Positions 45,111 to 54,988 of a stretch of 64,000 bases of DNA are shown here, piece by piece (positions within the stretch are counted from its first letter, which is position 1; every line of letters begins with the position of its first letter). The DNA is from Streptomyces sp. NBC_00775. Its GTDB lineage: Bacteria; Actinomycetota; Actinomycetes; Streptomycetales; Streptomycetaceae. The notes beneath the pieces were generated by a model. The model saw only the letters and a program-made list of their open reading frames with translations, was not told the DNA's origin and did not search any database. The stretch covers positions 2,728,001 to 2,792,000 of the forward strand of contig NZ_CP108938.1 in NCBI RefSeq assembly GCF_036347135.1, in the 5' to 3' direction. The translations under genes and the position numbers were made by a program.

Positions 45111-45156
45111 GCGGCGGAGCCGCGTCACCCCATCCCGGGCGGCGCGGCTCCGCCGC
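45111..45156 (+). terminator. Intrinsic terminator after ptsH
   Basis: Fourteen-base arms (GCGGCGGAGCCGCG and its complement, 45111-45124 and 45143-45156) are followed directly by TTTT. Confidence 0.85.
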
Positions 45157-45311
45157 TTTTCGGTACACCGTCCAGGAATTCTCCGCGCGCCGCCCGCGCA
45201 CCTCGCGCCACACACACGGAAATAGCGCGCACCGGAATTCACGGCACGCGAAAAGAGGGGCAACAGAAATAGACCCCCGCCGAATATCCCTCTTTGTATA
45301 CGGCGCCCTTG

Positions 45312-46007
45312 TTAATGCCGCAGGCCCGTCATGTTTACGGGATGTTGCGAAGTCCTCACACGTTCCGGACGATCTCCGCCGCCGGGAAACCGGAGCCGGT
45401 GCGCGGCCGAGGCGCGCTCGGTGTGCAGGGCCGTGATCGCCCTGGCCCGCTCGCTGTCGCCGCGCGCGACCGCGTCCACGATGCCGCCGTGCTCCGCCCA
45501 GGACTCCGCGGGGTTGGCCGGCGCCTCCACCGCGTACATCCAGGCGATCTTGTGCCGCAGCTGGCCGAGCGTGGAGGTCAGCGCGGGGCTTCCGGAGGCC
45601 TGCGCGAGGGTCTCGTGGAACCAGCCGCCCAGCGAGCGCAGATCCTCGCTGTGGCCCCTCCTGGCCCGCTCCTGACCCAGCCTGACCAGGCCTCGGAGCA
45701 CCTTGAGGTGGGCCTCGGTACGGCGCTGCGCGGCCCGTGCGGCACCCAGCGGCTCAAGGAGCATGCGCATCTCGAGCAGGTCGGAGGCCTCCAGCTCGGT
45801 GGGCTCCGCGACGCACGCGCCCGCGTGCCGCCGGGTCACGACGAAGCCCTCGGCCTCCAGCGTGCGCAGCGCCTCGCGCACCGGGACGCGCGAGACGCCG
45901 TAGCGACGCGCGAGCAGTTCCTCGGTGAGCCGGCTCCCTCGCTCGTAGACACCCGCGACGATGTCGTCACGGATCGCCGTGCATACCGAGTGCGCCGGAA
46001 TACGCAT
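45312..46007 (-). CDS. GntR-family regulator (FCD type)
   Basis: This 231-residue regulator has an N-terminal winged helix (1-70) with YGVSRVPVREALRTLEAEGFV and a C-terminal all-helical FCD domain. FCD domains often bind small organic acids with a metal ion. No enzyme operon is adjacent on its strand, so its targets are unclear; ptsH is convergent and an M23 peptidase is upstream. Confidence 0.87.
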   Translation of the reverse strand: MRIPAHSVCTAIRDDIVAGVYERGSRLTEELLARRYGVSRVPVREALRTLEAEGFVVTRRHAGACVAEPTELEASDLLEMRMLLEPLGAARAAQRRTEAHLKVLRGLVRLGQERARRGHSEDLRSLGGWFHETLAQASGSPALTSTLGQLRHKIAWMYAVEAPANPAESWAEHGGIVDAVARGDSERARAITALHTERASAAHRLRFPGGGDRPERVRTSQHPVNMTGLRH

Positions 46008-46144
46008 GACCGGACCTCCGCTTTAATCCCCGCGAAACGCCATCGATTGACGCTTGTTCAGTGACTCTATTGCAGGGAGCCGGAATTTCCGATGGCAGGC
46101 CGGAATCCAGGGATATTTTTTGGACAGACGGCCGTGCGAAACGA

Positions 46145-46173
46145 CGATGCCCCGGCTCGGGGCCGGGGCATCG
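46145..46173 (-). terminator. Terminator after the M23 peptidase gene
   Basis: CGATGCCCCGGC/GCCGGGGCATCG arms (46145-46156, 46162-46173) surround a five-base loop. Confidence 0.8.
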
Positions 46174-46225
46174 GAAGTGGTGGAGATCTGGTGAAGCGGT
46201 CGTCAGACGTTCACGCCGCCGAACG

Positions 46226-46990
46226 TCAGACGTTCACGCCGTGCGAGCGAAGGTAGGCGACGGGGTCGATGTCCGAGCCGTACTCCGCGGTCGTACGGGC
46301 CTCGAAGTGGAGGTGCGGCCCGGTGGTGTTGCCGGTGGCCCCGGAGAGGCCTATCTGCTGGCCCGGGGTGACCGTCTGCCCCACGGAGACGCCGATGGAC
46401 GACAGGTGGCCGTACATCGTGTACGTGCCGTCGTGCATCTTGATGACGACCTGGTTGCCGTAGGCGCCGCCCCAGCCGGCCGTGACGACCGTGCCGGAAC
46501 CCACGGAGTGCACCGAGGTGCCGGACGCGGCGTGGAAGTCGACGCCGGTGTGGCTGCCGGAGGACCAGAGGCTGCCGCCGGCCTTGTAGCCGGTGGAGAT
46601 GTACGAGCCGGTGATCGGCACGACGAAGGTGTTGAGGCGCTTGCGCTCGGCGGCACGGGCGGCGCGCTCCTTGGCCTCGCGCTCCTTCTTCGCCTCCTCC
46701 GCGGCCTGCTTCCGGGCGGCCTGCTCGGCAGCCTTCTTCGCGGCGGCCTCGTCGGCGGCGTGCTGCTGGGCCGCGGCCTGGGCGTCGATCTTCTCGGCGA
46801 GGGAGTCGCCGATGGTGATGACGGGGGTGAGCCCGGTCTGCTCGACGGAGGACTCCGCGGCGAGCGCGGGGGCGGCCATGGTTCCGATGACACCGGTGGT
46901 GGCGAGCGCCGCGACGCCGACGGCGTTCGTGGTCGTGCGCTGCACGCGGCTCGGGCGACGGTGCTTCCCTGTGCCACAGGTGAACGCCAT
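46226..46990 (-). CDS. Secreted M23 metallopeptidase (cell-wall endopeptidase)
   Basis: This is a 254-residue exported protein. A signal peptide ends at APALA-AE (residue 44), then comes an Ala/Lys/Glu-rich coiled coil (about 65-118) and the M23 LytM domain (125-254). The zinc ligands are H147 and D151 in SHTGVDFH and H226-L-H228 in GPHLHF, so it should cut peptidoglycan cross-links. The transcript begins with a c-di-AMP riboswitch, as for other Streptomyces cell-wall hydrolases. The 3' end (last codons plus stop) is duplicated just downstream. Confidence 0.9.
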   Translation of the reverse strand: MAFTCGTGKHRRPSRVQRTTTNAVGVAALATTGVIGTMAAPALAAESSVEQTGLTPVITIGDSLAEKIDAQAAAQQHAADEAAAKKAAEQAARKQAAEEAKKEREAKERAARAAERKRLNTFVVPITGSYISTGYKAGGSLWSSGSHTGVDFHAASGTSVHSVGSGTVVTAGWGGAYGNQVVIKMHDGTYTMYGHLSSIGVSVGQTVTPGQQIGLSGATGNTTGPHLHFEARTTAEYGSDIDPVAYLRSHGVNV

Positions 46991-47012
46991 GTAGGGGCTG
47001 TTCCTTTCCTTC

Positions 47013-47155
47013 CTTCTCGCCTACCGGGTTAGCTGACGGGTTCGGAGCAGGAAGGTCTCCTACGGACCCCCTCCTGGGAGGGCGTCCGATTCACCCCAGG
47101 GACTACGTGGGTCCCCGGCTCCCCTGGCTCGCGCCGTACGGGGACTCGGCGATGA
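47013..47155 (-). promoter_or_regulatory. ydaO/yuaA c-di-AMP riboswitch
   Basis: In the leader of the M23 peptidase gene, read on the minus strand, I see the conserved blocks GAGCCGGGGACCCA, CCUGGGGUGAAUCGG, CUCCGAACCCGUCAGCUAAC and GGUAGGCGAGAAGG in the order known for actinobacterial ydaO elements. c-di-AMP binding normally turns such leaders off, linking wall hydrolase expression to second messenger and osmotic state. Boundaries are approximate. Confidence 0.88.
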
Positions 47156-47327
47156 CTGTCCGGTGCCGCGGGCGCGGCGCACTGCCTGACGAACAGCCGC
47201 ACCGACGCTAATCGGGACATCTTTCAATCGACAAACGGATCACGGCTTTTGTAGCGCATGACACAGGGCAGACAGGCAACCTCCCTACCAATACGGACAT
47301 CTTGGGGACGAAGTCCGGACAAAAGAA

Positions 47328-47357
47328 GACCCAGGTGACTCTTCAGTCACCCGGGTC
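47328..47357 (-). terminator. Terminator after the M16 peptidase pair
   Basis: Thirteen-base arms (47328-47340, 47345-47357) with one A/C mismatch and a CTTC loop lie just after the second M16 stop on the minus strand. Confidence 0.7.
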
Positions 47358-47386
47358 CTCAGGGAGTGGCTCTGTTCCGCTCTGCT

Positions 47387-48775
47387 CTACTCGGCCCGGA
47401 CGACGCTCACTTCACCGATTCCGAGGGCTTGGACGGGCTCCTCGATCTGCGCGGCGTCGCCCACCAGGACGGTCACCAGACGGTCCACCGGGAAAGCGCT
47501 CACGGCGGCCGCGGTGGCCTCCACGGTGCCGGTCGCGGCGAGCTGCTGATACAGCGTCGCCTGGTAGTCGTCCGGCAGGTACTGCTCGACCTGGTCGGCG
47601 AGCGTGCTCGCGACGGCCGCCGCGGTCTCGAACTTGAGGGGCGCCACACCCACCAGGTTCTGCACGGCGACATCGCGCTCGGCGTCCGTCAGGCCCTCGG
47701 CGGCGAGGGTGCGCAGCACCTTCCACAGGTCGTCGAGCGCCGGACCGGTGTTCGGGGTGTCCACGGAGCCGCTGATGGCGAGCATCGCGACGCCCGTGCC
47801 GTCCGGCGCGGCGCGCAGCACCTGGCCGAACGCCCGCACACCGTAGGTGTATCCCTTTTCCTCGCGCAGAACACGGTCCAGGCGCGAGGTGAGGGTGCCG
47901 CCGAGGCAGTACGTGCCGAGCACCTGGGCGGGCCACACGCGGTCGTGCCGATCGGCGCCGACGCGGCCGATGAGCAGCTGTGTCTGGACGGCGCCGGGCC
48001 GGTCCACGATGATCACGCGGCCGGTGTCGTCGGCGCTCACCGGCGGCACGGGACGCGGCTCGGCGGACGAGCCGGTCCAGGAGCCGAGCGTGTCGGCCAG
48101 CAGCGCGTCGAGGTCGACACCGGTGAGGTCACCGACGATGACCGCGGTACCCGTCGCGGGGCGAACGTGCTTCTCATAGAAGGCCCGTACGGCTGCCGAG
48201 TCGATCTTCTGGACGGTCTCCTCGGTGCCCTGGCGCGGGCGCGACATGCGCGCGGTCGCCGGGAACAGCTCCTTGGAGAGCTCCTTGGCGGCGCGGCGGG
48301 CCGGGTTGGCCGCCTCGTGCGGGATCTCGTCCAGGCGGTTGCGGACCAGTCGCTCCACCTCGCTGTCCGCGAACGCCGGTGCCCTCAGGGCGTCGGCGAG
48401 CAGACCGAGCGCCTTGGGGAGGCGCGAGACGGGGACTTCGAGGGACAGGCGTACGCCGGGGTGGTCGGCGTGTGCGTCGAGGGTGGCGCCGCAGCGCTCC
48501 AGCTCGGCGGCGAACTCCTCGGCGGAGTGCTTGTCGGTGCCCTCGGAGAACGAGCGCGCCATGATCGTGGCGATGCCGTCGAGGCCCGCGGGTTCGGCCT
48601 CCAGCGGCGCGGCGAGGATCACCTCGACGGCGACGACCTGCTGGCCGGGGCGGTGGCAGCGCAGGACGGTCAGACCGTTGTCGAGCGTGCCGCGCTCGGG
48701 CGACGGGAAGGCCCACGGCCTGGCCTCGCCGGCCTGGGGCTGCGGGTGGAAGTCCATGGTGGCGAGCTCGGTCAC
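47387..48775 (-). CDS. M16 peptidase-like subunit without the zinc motif
   Basis: This 462-residue M16-family protein lacks the HxxEH zinc motif at its N-terminus. It keeps the R/Y motif (SRLDRVLREEKGYTYG) in the second half, which in heterodimeric M16B proteases holds the substrate. It should be the non-catalytic partner of the preceding gene, which overlaps it by GTGA. The pair resembles processing peptidase alpha/beta subunits. The cellular substrate is unknown. Confidence 0.87.
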   Translation of the reverse strand: MTELATMDFHPQPQAGEARPWAFPSPERGTLDNGLTVLRCHRPGQQVVAVEVILAAPLEAEPAGLDGIATIMARSFSEGTDKHSAEEFAAELERCGATLDAHADHPGVRLSLEVPVSRLPKALGLLADALRAPAFADSEVERLVRNRLDEIPHEAANPARRAAKELSKELFPATARMSRPRQGTEETVQKIDSAAVRAFYEKHVRPATGTAVIVGDLTGVDLDALLADTLGSWTGSSAEPRPVPPVSADDTGRVIIVDRPGAVQTQLLIGRVGADRHDRVWPAQVLGTYCLGGTLTSRLDRVLREEKGYTYGVRAFGQVLRAAPDGTGVAMLAISGSVDTPNTGPALDDLWKVLRTLAAEGLTDAERDVAVQNLVGVAPLKFETAAAVASTLADQVEQYLPDDYQATLYQQLAATGTVEATAAAVSAFPVDRLVTVLVGDAAQIEEPVQALGIGEVSVVRAE

Positions 48776-50133
48776 TTCGCCGCCTCCTCGTCGGTGTCTT
48801 CAGCGGCGTCAGTGTCTTCGGCGGTCTCGGCGGCGGTCGGTTCGTAGACGAGCACCGCGCGGTTGTCGGGGCGCAGGCGGGCCTTGGCGACCTCCTGGAC
48901 CTCCTCGGCGGTGACGTCGAGGACGCGCCGCACGGCGGTCAGGGCGAGCTGCGGGTCGCCGAACAGGACGGCGAACCGGCACAGTTCGTCGGCGCGGCCC
49001 GCGACCGTGCCGAGCCGGTCCAGCCACTCGCGCTCCAACTGGGCCTGCGCGCGCTCCATTTCCTCGGCCGTGGGGCCCTCCTCGGCGAACCGGGCGAGCT
49101 CCTCGTCGACGGCGGCCTCGATGACCGGGACCTCGACATCGCCGGACGTCTTCACATCCAGCCACCCCAGGGAGGGAGCTCCGGCCAGGCGCAGCAGGCC
49201 GAACCCGGCCGCGACGGCGGTGCGGTCGCGGCGTACGAGCCGGTTGTAGAGCCGGGAGGACTCGCCGCCGCCGAGGACGGTGAGCGCCACGTCGGCCGCG
49301 TCGGACGCGCGCGTGCCGTCCTCCGGGAGCCGGTAGGCGGCCATCAGGGCGCGCGCCGGGACCTCCTCCTCGACGACCTCGCGCAGCTGCTCGCCCATGA
49401 TGTCGGGCAGCGAGCCGTCACGCGGGGCGGGCTTGCCGTCGTGCCCGGGGATGGAGCCGAAGTACTTCTCGACCCAGGCGAGCGTCTGCTCCGGGTCGAT
49501 GTCGCCGACGACCGACAGCACCGCGTTGTTGGGCGCGTAGTAGGTGCGGAAGAACGCGCGGGCGTCCTCCAGGGTGGCCGCGTCCAGGTCCGCCATCGAC
49601 CCGATCGGGGTGTGGTGGTAGGGGTGGCCCTCGGGGTACGCAAGCGCGGTCAGCTTCTCGAACGCGGTGCCGTAGGGCACGTTGTCGTAGCGCTGCCGGC
49701 GTTCGTTCTTGACGACGTCCCGCTGGTTCTCCATGGACTCGTCGTCGAGCGCGGCGAGCAGCGAACCCATGCGGTCGGCCTCCAGCCAGAGCGCGAGCTC
49801 CAGCTGGTGGGTGGGCATGGTCTCGAAGTAGTTGGTCCGCTCGAAGCTCGTCGTGCCGTTGAGCGAACCGCCCGCGCCCTGGACGAGTTCGAAGTGGCCG
49901 TTGCCGTGGACCTGCTTGGAGCCCTGGAACATCAGGTGCTCGAAGAGGTGAGCAAGTCCGGTACGGCCCTTGACCTCGTGGCGCGAGCCGACGTCGTACC
50001 AGAGGCACACCGCCGCGACCGGGGTCAGGTGGTCCTCGGAGAGCACCACGCGAAGGCCGTTGGCCAGGCGGTGCTCGGTCGCTGTCAGGCCGCCGGAGCC
50101 TGCCTCAGCTGTGGCCGTGTGACCCATGGGCAT
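48772..50133 (-). CDS. M16 zinc metallopeptidase, catalytic subunit
   Basis: This is a 453-residue M16B peptidase. The inverted zinc motif HLFEH (H62, E65, H66) is present, with the distal Glu at about E144 in VKNERR. The C-terminal 30 residues are acidic. I chose the ATG at 50133 with AAGGGA upstream; an in-frame ATG two codons later is possible. It is translationally coupled to the inactive paralogue, so the active enzyme is probably a heterodimer. It has no signal peptide. Confidence 0.9.
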   Translation of the reverse strand: MPMGHTATAEAGSGGLTATEHRLANGLRVVLSEDHLTPVAAVCLWYDVGSRHEVKGRTGLAHLFEHLMFQGSKQVHGNGHFELVQGAGGSLNGTTSFERTNYFETMPTHQLELALWLEADRMGSLLAALDDESMENQRDVVKNERRQRYDNVPYGTAFEKLTALAYPEGHPYHHTPIGSMADLDAATLEDARAFFRTYYAPNNAVLSVVGDIDPEQTLAWVEKYFGSIPGHDGKPAPRDGSLPDIMGEQLREVVEEEVPARALMAAYRLPEDGTRASDAADVALTVLGGGESSRLYNRLVRRDRTAVAAGFGLLRLAGAPSLGWLDVKTSGDVEVPVIEAAVDEELARFAEEGPTAEEMERAQAQLEREWLDRLGTVAGRADELCRFAVLFGDPQLALTAVRRVLDVTAEEVQEVAKARLRPDNRAVLVYEPTAAETAEDTDAAEDTDEEAAK

Positions 50134-50390
50134 GTACGTCCCTTCGATCGCGGAAACTGCGTAGTTCCTGTCGGTCCTGCCACTGTATGCAAGCGCGCCG
50201 ACAGGTGGCGAAGTTCCCGCACCTCGTACGCCGAGAGCGAGACTCGCGTACGTCACAGCCGTGTCCCGGCAGACCCTCCGAGGGCCGCTACGGACGGGTC
50301 GCGGTCGGCGTTGTCAGTGGGGCGGTCCACAATGGTCCGCGTCAGATCCGTTCATGCCCCGGCAGAGACTGTGAAGGAGCCGCAGCAGCG

Positions 50391-52850
50391 ATGGCCCGCC
50401 GCAGCACGAAGACCCCGCCGCCCGACGACTCGTACGAGGAGAAGATCCTCGACATCGACGTCGTGGACGAAATGCAGGGCTCCTTCCTCGAGTACGCGTA
50501 CTCGGTCATCTACTCGCGAGCCCTGCCGGACGCGCGCGACGGCCTCAAGCCCGTGCACCGCCGCATCGTCTACCAGATGAACGAGATGGGCCTGCGCCCC
50601 GACCGCGGCTATGTGAAGTGCGCCCGCGTCGTCGGCGAGGTCATGGGTAAGCTCCACCCGCACGGCGACGCGTCGATCTACGACGCGCTGGTGCGCCTGG
50701 CGCAGCCCTTCTCCATGCGCCTGCCGCTGGTCGACGGCCACGGCAACTTCGGGTCGCTCGGCAACGACGACCCGCCGGCCGCCATGCGTTACACCGAGTG
50801 CCGGATGGCCGACGCGACGTCACTGATGACCGAGTCCATCGACGAGGACACGGTCAATTTCACGCCGAACTACGACGGCCAGGAGCAGGAACCGGACGTC
50901 CTCCCGGCGGCGTACCCGAACCTGCTGGTCAACGGCTCGTCCGGCATCGCCGTCGGTATGGCGACGAACATGCCGCCGCACAACCTCGGCGAGGTCATCG
51001 CCGCCGCCCGCCACCTCATCCGGTACCCGGGCGCCGACCTCGAGACGCTGATGAAGTTCGTCCCGGGCCCCGACCTGCCCACCGGCGGCCGGATCGTCGG
51101 CCTCACCGGGATCAGGGACGCGTACGAGTCGGGCCGCGGCACCTTCAAGATCCGCGCCACGGTGTCCGTGGAGGACGTGACGGCGCGCCGCAAGGGCCTG
51201 GTCGTCACCGAACTGCCCTTCACCGTCGGCCCGGAGAAGGTGATCGCCAAGATCAAGGACCTGGTCGGCGCCAAGAAGCTGCAGGGCATCGCCGATGTGA
51301 AGGACCTCACAGACCGTGCGCACGGGCTGCGTCTGGTCATCGAGATCAAGAACGGCTTCGTGCCGGAAGCGGTCCTGGAGCAGCTCTACAAGCTGACGCC
51401 GATGGAGGAGTCCTTCGGCATCAACAACGTGGCCCTGGTGGACGGCCAGCCGCTGACGCTGGGCCTCAAGGAGCTCCTGGAGGTCTACCTCGACCACCGC
51501 TTCGACGTCGTGCGCCGCCGCAGCGAGTTCCGCCGCGGCAAGAAGCGCGACCGGCTGCACCTGGTCGAGGGCCTCCTCGTCGCCCTTCTGGACATCGACG
51601 AGGTCATCCGTCTCATCCGCTCCAGCGAGAACTCGGCGCAGGCCAAGGAGCGCCTGATCGAGCACTTCTCGCTCTCCGAGATCCAGACGCAGTACATCCT
51701 GGACACGCCGCTGCGCCGCCTGACCAAGTTCGACCGCATCGAGCTGGAGTCGGAGCGCGACCGGCTCAACGGCGAGATCGACGAGCTGACCGGCATCCTG
51801 GATTCGGACTCCGAGCTGCGCAAGCTGGTCTCCGGCGAACTGGCCGCCGTGGCCAAGAAGTTCGGCACCGACCGGCGTACGGTTCTCCTGGAGTCCGCGG
51901 GCACCGTCGCCTCGGCGGTCCCGCTCCAGGTGGCGGACGACCCGTGCCGGGTGCTGCTGTCCTCGACGGGCCTCCTCGCCCGTACGGCCAACGGCGACCC
52001 CTTCGGGGAAGTCGAGGACGCCAAGCGCGCCAAGCACGACCTGATCGTCTCCGCAGTGCCCGCGACGGCCCGCGGCGAGGTCGGCGCGGTCACGTCCTCC
52101 GGTCGTCTGCTCCGCCTGAACGTCATCGACCTGCCGCAACTGCCGGAGACGGCGTCGGCGCCCAACCTCTCCGGGGGCGCGCCGATCTCGGAGTTCCTGT
52201 CCTCCCTGGAGGCGGACGAGTCGGTGGTCTGTCTGACGACGCTCGACGAGTCGTCGCCCGGCCTGGCGATCGGCACCGAGCAGGGTGTCGTCAAGCGTGT
52301 GGTGCCCGACTATCCCTCGAACAAGGAGGAGTTGGAGGTCATCACCCTCAAGGACGGCGACAAGATCGTCGGCGCGGTCGAGCTGCGCACCGGCGAGGAG
52401 GACCTGGTCTTCATCACGGACGACGCCCAGCTGCTGCGCTACCAGGCCTCGCAGGTCCGCCCGCAGGGCCGCGCGGCGGGCGGCATGGCGGGCATCAAGC
52501 TCACCGACGGCGCGAAGGTGATCTCCTTCACGGCGGTCGACCCGGCGGTGGACGCGGTGGTGTTCACGGTGGCGGGCTCGCGCGGCACGCTGGACGACTC
52601 CGTCCAGACCACGGCCAAGCTCACCCCGTTCGACCAGTACCCGCGCAAGGGCCGCGCCACGGGCGGCGTGCGCTGCCAGCGGTTCCTGAAGGGCGAGGAC
52701 TGCCTGTCGCTGGGCTGGGCCGGCCCGGCACCGGCGCGGGCCGCGCAGCGGAACGGCACGCCCGCCGAGCTGCCGGAGATGGACCCGCGCCGGGACGGCT
52801 CGGGCGTGTCCCTGGCGAAGACGGTGGCGGTGGTGGCGGGCCCGGTGTAA
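50391..52850 (+). CDS. parC: DNA topoisomerase IV subunit A
   Basis: This is an 819-residue type IIA topoisomerase A subunit. The winged-helix domain holds the catalytic R133-Y134 (AAMRYTEC). The quinolone region reads [10 protein letters not shown] (89-98). A coiled-coil tower and a C-terminal beta-pinwheel with [12 protein letters not shown] follow. The pinwheel lacks a clear GyrA box (QRRGGKG), which favours ParC over GyrA; no gyrB or parE lies beside it. It decatenates daughter chromosomes with ParE. Confidence 0.88.
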   Translation: MARRSTKTPPPDDSYEEKILDIDVVDEMQGSFLEYAYSVIYSRALPDARDGLKPVHRRIVYQMNEMGLRPDRGYVKCARVVGEVMGKLHPHGDASIYDALVRLAQPFSMRLPLVDGHGNFGSLGNDDPPAAMRYTECRMADATSLMTESIDEDTVNFTPNYDGQEQEPDVLPAAYPNLLVNGSSGIAVGMATNMPPHNLGEVIAAARHLIRYPGADLETLMKFVPGPDLPTGGRIVGLTGIRDAYESGRGTFKIRATVSVEDVTARRKGLVVTELPFTVGPEKVIAKIKDLVGAKKLQGIADVKDLTDRAHGLRLVIEIKNGFVPEAVLEQLYKLTPMEESFGINNVALVDGQPLTLGLKELLEVYLDHRFDVVRRRSEFRRGKKRDRLHLVEGLLVALLDIDEVIRLIRSSENSAQAKERLIEHFSLSEIQTQYILDTPLRRLTKFDRIELESERDRLNGEIDELTGILDSDSELRKLVSGELAAVAKKFGTDRRTVLLESAGTVASAVPLQVADDPCRVLLSSTGLLARTANGDPFGEVEDAKRAKHDLIVSAVPATARGEVGAVTSSGRLLRLNVIDLPQLPETASAPNLSGGAPISEFLSSLEADESVVCLTTLDESSPGLAIGTEQGVVKRVVPDYPSNKEELEVITLKDGDKIVGAVELRTGEEDLVFITDDAQLLRYQASQVRPQGRAAGGMAGIKLTDGAKVISFTAVDPAVDAVVFTVAGSRGTLDDSVQTTAKLTPFDQYPRKGRATGGVRCQRFLKGEDCLSLGWAGPAPARAAQRNGTPAELPEMDPRRDGSGVSLAKTVAVVAGPV

Positions 52851-52875
52851 CCCCTGGCCGGCCCGCGGACTGGGG

Positions 52876-53955
52876 TCAGCCCTCCGGGCTCGGCTCCTGT
52901 ACGTAGCGCAGGACGCCCCACATGCTGTGCTCGTCGGCGTGTGGGGCGTCCTCTTTGCACGCCTCCAGCTCCTTGGCCAGAGCCGCCGTGTCGATGCCGG
53001 AGCCGATCAGGACGAGCTGGGTGAGCCGCGCCTCGGCACGGGCCCAGGGCTCCGGATAGAAGCGCAGGAACCGCCCGACGGCATGCACGGCATACCGGTT
53101 GACGCTGTCCTGGACGCCGAAATCGACGTACCCCTTGATGCGGTAGAGCCCCTCGGGCCTGCTGTCCAGGAAGTCCATCAACCGCCGGGGGCCGAGGGGC
53201 GCTTCGGAACTGAAGGAGAGGGATTCGTAGGCGGAGTGCAGGTGGTCGTCGTGGCTCTGCCGATCGCCCTCGTCGTGCCGGTGGAGGTCGTCGAAGGACA
53301 ACTGCCCGATGCGCTCCTCGCTCGGCCGGCAGTCGAAGAGGAACCCGGGATCGATACGGCCGTAGCCGGCGGGGACGACGGCGGCACGGTCGGCGAGCTC
53401 TCGCACGGCGCGGAGCACCCGCTCACTGTCCGCCGCCCGGTCGACCTTGTTGACGACGACAAGGTCGGCGAGTGCGAGATGCCGTTCGATCTCGGGATGC
53501 TTCGCGCGCGTCGCGTCGAACTCGGCGGCGTCGACGACCTCGACGAGCCCGCCGTACACGATCCGCGGATGCTCACTCGCGAGCACCATCCGCACGAGCT
53601 CCTGGGGCTCGGCAAGCCCGCTCGCCTCGATGACGATGACGTCGATCCGGGCCGAAGGCTGGGCGAGCCGCTCCAGATAGACGTCGAGCTCACTGGCGTC
53701 GACGGCACAGCACAGGCACCCGTTGCCCAGGGAGACGGTGGAATCCCCCAGCGCCCCGGCCACCGCCATGGCATCGATCTCGATCGCGCCGAAGTCGTTG
53801 ACGACGGCTCCGATCCGACTGCCGCCGCTGTGGTGCAGCAGGTGATTGAGCAGTGTGGTCTTCCCCGACCCGAGGAACCCGGCGAGGACGACGACGGGGA
53901 TCTGCCCGACCTGGATCGGCCCGATCTGGATCTGCTGCGGACTGGGCTGGCTCAA
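52876..53955 (-). CDS. CobW/COG0523-family GTPase (metal chaperone type)
   Basis: This is a 359-residue G3E GTPase. Walker A GFLGSGKTT is at 26-34, the metal-binding GNGCLCC motif has C80, C82 and C83, the guanine motif is NKVD, and the C-terminal CobW domain includes YRIKGYVDF. His-rich HRHDEGDRQSHDDHLH around 240-255 may bind metal. Such proteins insert Zn or Co into enzymes, often under zinc limitation. The start is TTG with GAGGTCG upstream; the open frame continues further but without family similarity. Confidence 0.85.
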   Translation of the reverse strand: MSQPSPQQIQIGPIQVGQIPVVVLAGFLGSGKTTLLNHLLHHSGGSRIGAVVNDFGAIEIDAMAVAGALGDSTVSLGNGCLCCAVDASELDVYLERLAQPSARIDVIVIEASGLAEPQELVRMVLASEHPRIVYGGLVEVVDAAEFDATRAKHPEIERHLALADLVVVNKVDRAADSERVLRAVRELADRAAVVPAGYGRIDPGFLFDCRPSEERIGQLSFDDLHRHDEGDRQSHDDHLHSAYESLSFSSEAPLGPRRLMDFLDSRPEGLYRIKGYVDFGVQDSVNRYAVHAVGRFLRFYPEPWARAEARLTQLVLIGSGIDTAALAKELEACKEDAPHADEHSMWGVLRYVQEPSPEG

Positions 53956-54307
53956 CGGGCGACCTCTTTCACACCGATGCGTACACCGGCTCGCGGACCG
54001 GCTCCTGTACGAGGACGGCGCGCGCACCGGCACTCGTACGAGGAAGGAATGCCGACCCAGCATACGAGCGGGAGGAATCGCCCCGAAGTGAACGATTGTT
54101 AGCGGCGCTCGCGGGGCACACGTTGGACATGGCGCCGGGAAACGCGACCCGCACTTCCCTCCGTGCGCCTCCTCTCCGCCTCCCTGCCGATCAGAGCCGC
54201 TCGGCAAAACTGGGAGACGGCAAGCGCGCCGCCCACCGCTCGCCGGTCCGCTCCCTGTCGCCCCGCACCCGACGACCGGCGGACGGTCGCCTGATTCGGG
54301 GGTTGAC
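53956..54307. other. 352-base divergent intergenic region with a Zur-like palindrome
   Basis: This is the upstream region of the CobW gene (minus) and the DUF6082-like gene (plus). GTGAACGATTGTTAGC at 54088-54103 is an imperfect palindrome (AAC.AT.GTT) loosely similar to Streptomyces Zur boxes. GTACGAGGA is repeated near 54007 and 54034. No further gene is supported. Confidence 0.4.
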
Positions 54308-54850
54308 ATGGTCACACAGAACTTTGGGATACGGGGGTTGAGTTCTGCCGCAACGGCAGGGCTCGCGGTCGGGATCCTCGTGGTCCTGGCCGCTCAACAG
54401 CGACGGTTCGAGGCACTTCGCCTGCGGGTCGCGCAGGTAGAACAGAACGCCGATCGGGACGCGAGGCTTGCGGAGCAACAACGCCTTCAGGCGTATCTGC
54501 TCGACAAGGCTCTGGACGATCCGGATCTCGCCGAGGTCCTGAGCACCATCGACGAGGTGGACCCGACCAAGCGGCGTCAGTATCTCTTCGCCAACGCGAT
54601 GTACACCAACGCCCTGCTCGCCTACCGGGTGGGGGTCGTCAACTGGGAAGAGCTGCATGGGCATCTTCGAGTGATCTGCCAGAGCGCGATCTTTCGAGAC
54701 TACTGGGACGCGACGCGCCACCATCGCGCGAGCCTCAAGGAGGCTTCGGAGGAAGCCCGAGTAGGTCAGATGATGGATGCGCTCATCCACGATCTGGATG
54801 AGGCAGACACCGAACGGTGGTGGGTCGTGGGCGAACCGCCCGAGGAGTAA
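54308..54850 (+). CDS. DUF6082-like membrane-anchored protein
   Basis: This 180-residue protein has one N-terminal helix (about 10-30, SAATAGLAVGILVVLAAQQ), then a charged helical region with RVAQVEQNADRDARLAEQQ and a conserved core around LFANAMYTNALLAY. It resembles the DUF6082 group found in many Streptomyces accessory loci. The GC content is lower than in neighbours. No good ribosome site stands before the ATG. Function unknown. Confidence 0.7.
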   Translation: MVTQNFGIRGLSSAATAGLAVGILVVLAAQQRRFEALRLRVAQVEQNADRDARLAEQQRLQAYLLDKALDDPDLAEVLSTIDEVDPTKRRQYLFANAMYTNALLAYRVGVVNWEELHGHLRVICQSAIFRDYWDATRHHRASLKEASEEARVGQMMDALIHDLDEADTERWWVVGEPPEE

Positions 54851-54884
54851 CGCCAGTCTTCCCACACCGGAAACAATCCAAGGT

Positions 54885-54922
54885 TTACCCTGGCCCCGCC
54901 CGTATCGGGTTACCCTGGCCCC
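54885..54922. repeat. Direct repeat TTACCCTGGCCCC, 25 bases apart
   Basis: The 13-base sequence occurs at 54885-54897 and 54910-54922, between the two small genes. Each copy contains a TACCCT hexamer that could act as a -10 element. An operator pair or duplicated promoter is possible. Confidence 0.5.
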
Positions 54923-54988
54923 CGGCCTTCGACTGCCCAGCAGTGCGAGGACCGGGGTCCTTCACGTCTAGAGGCGAGGACCAGAACC

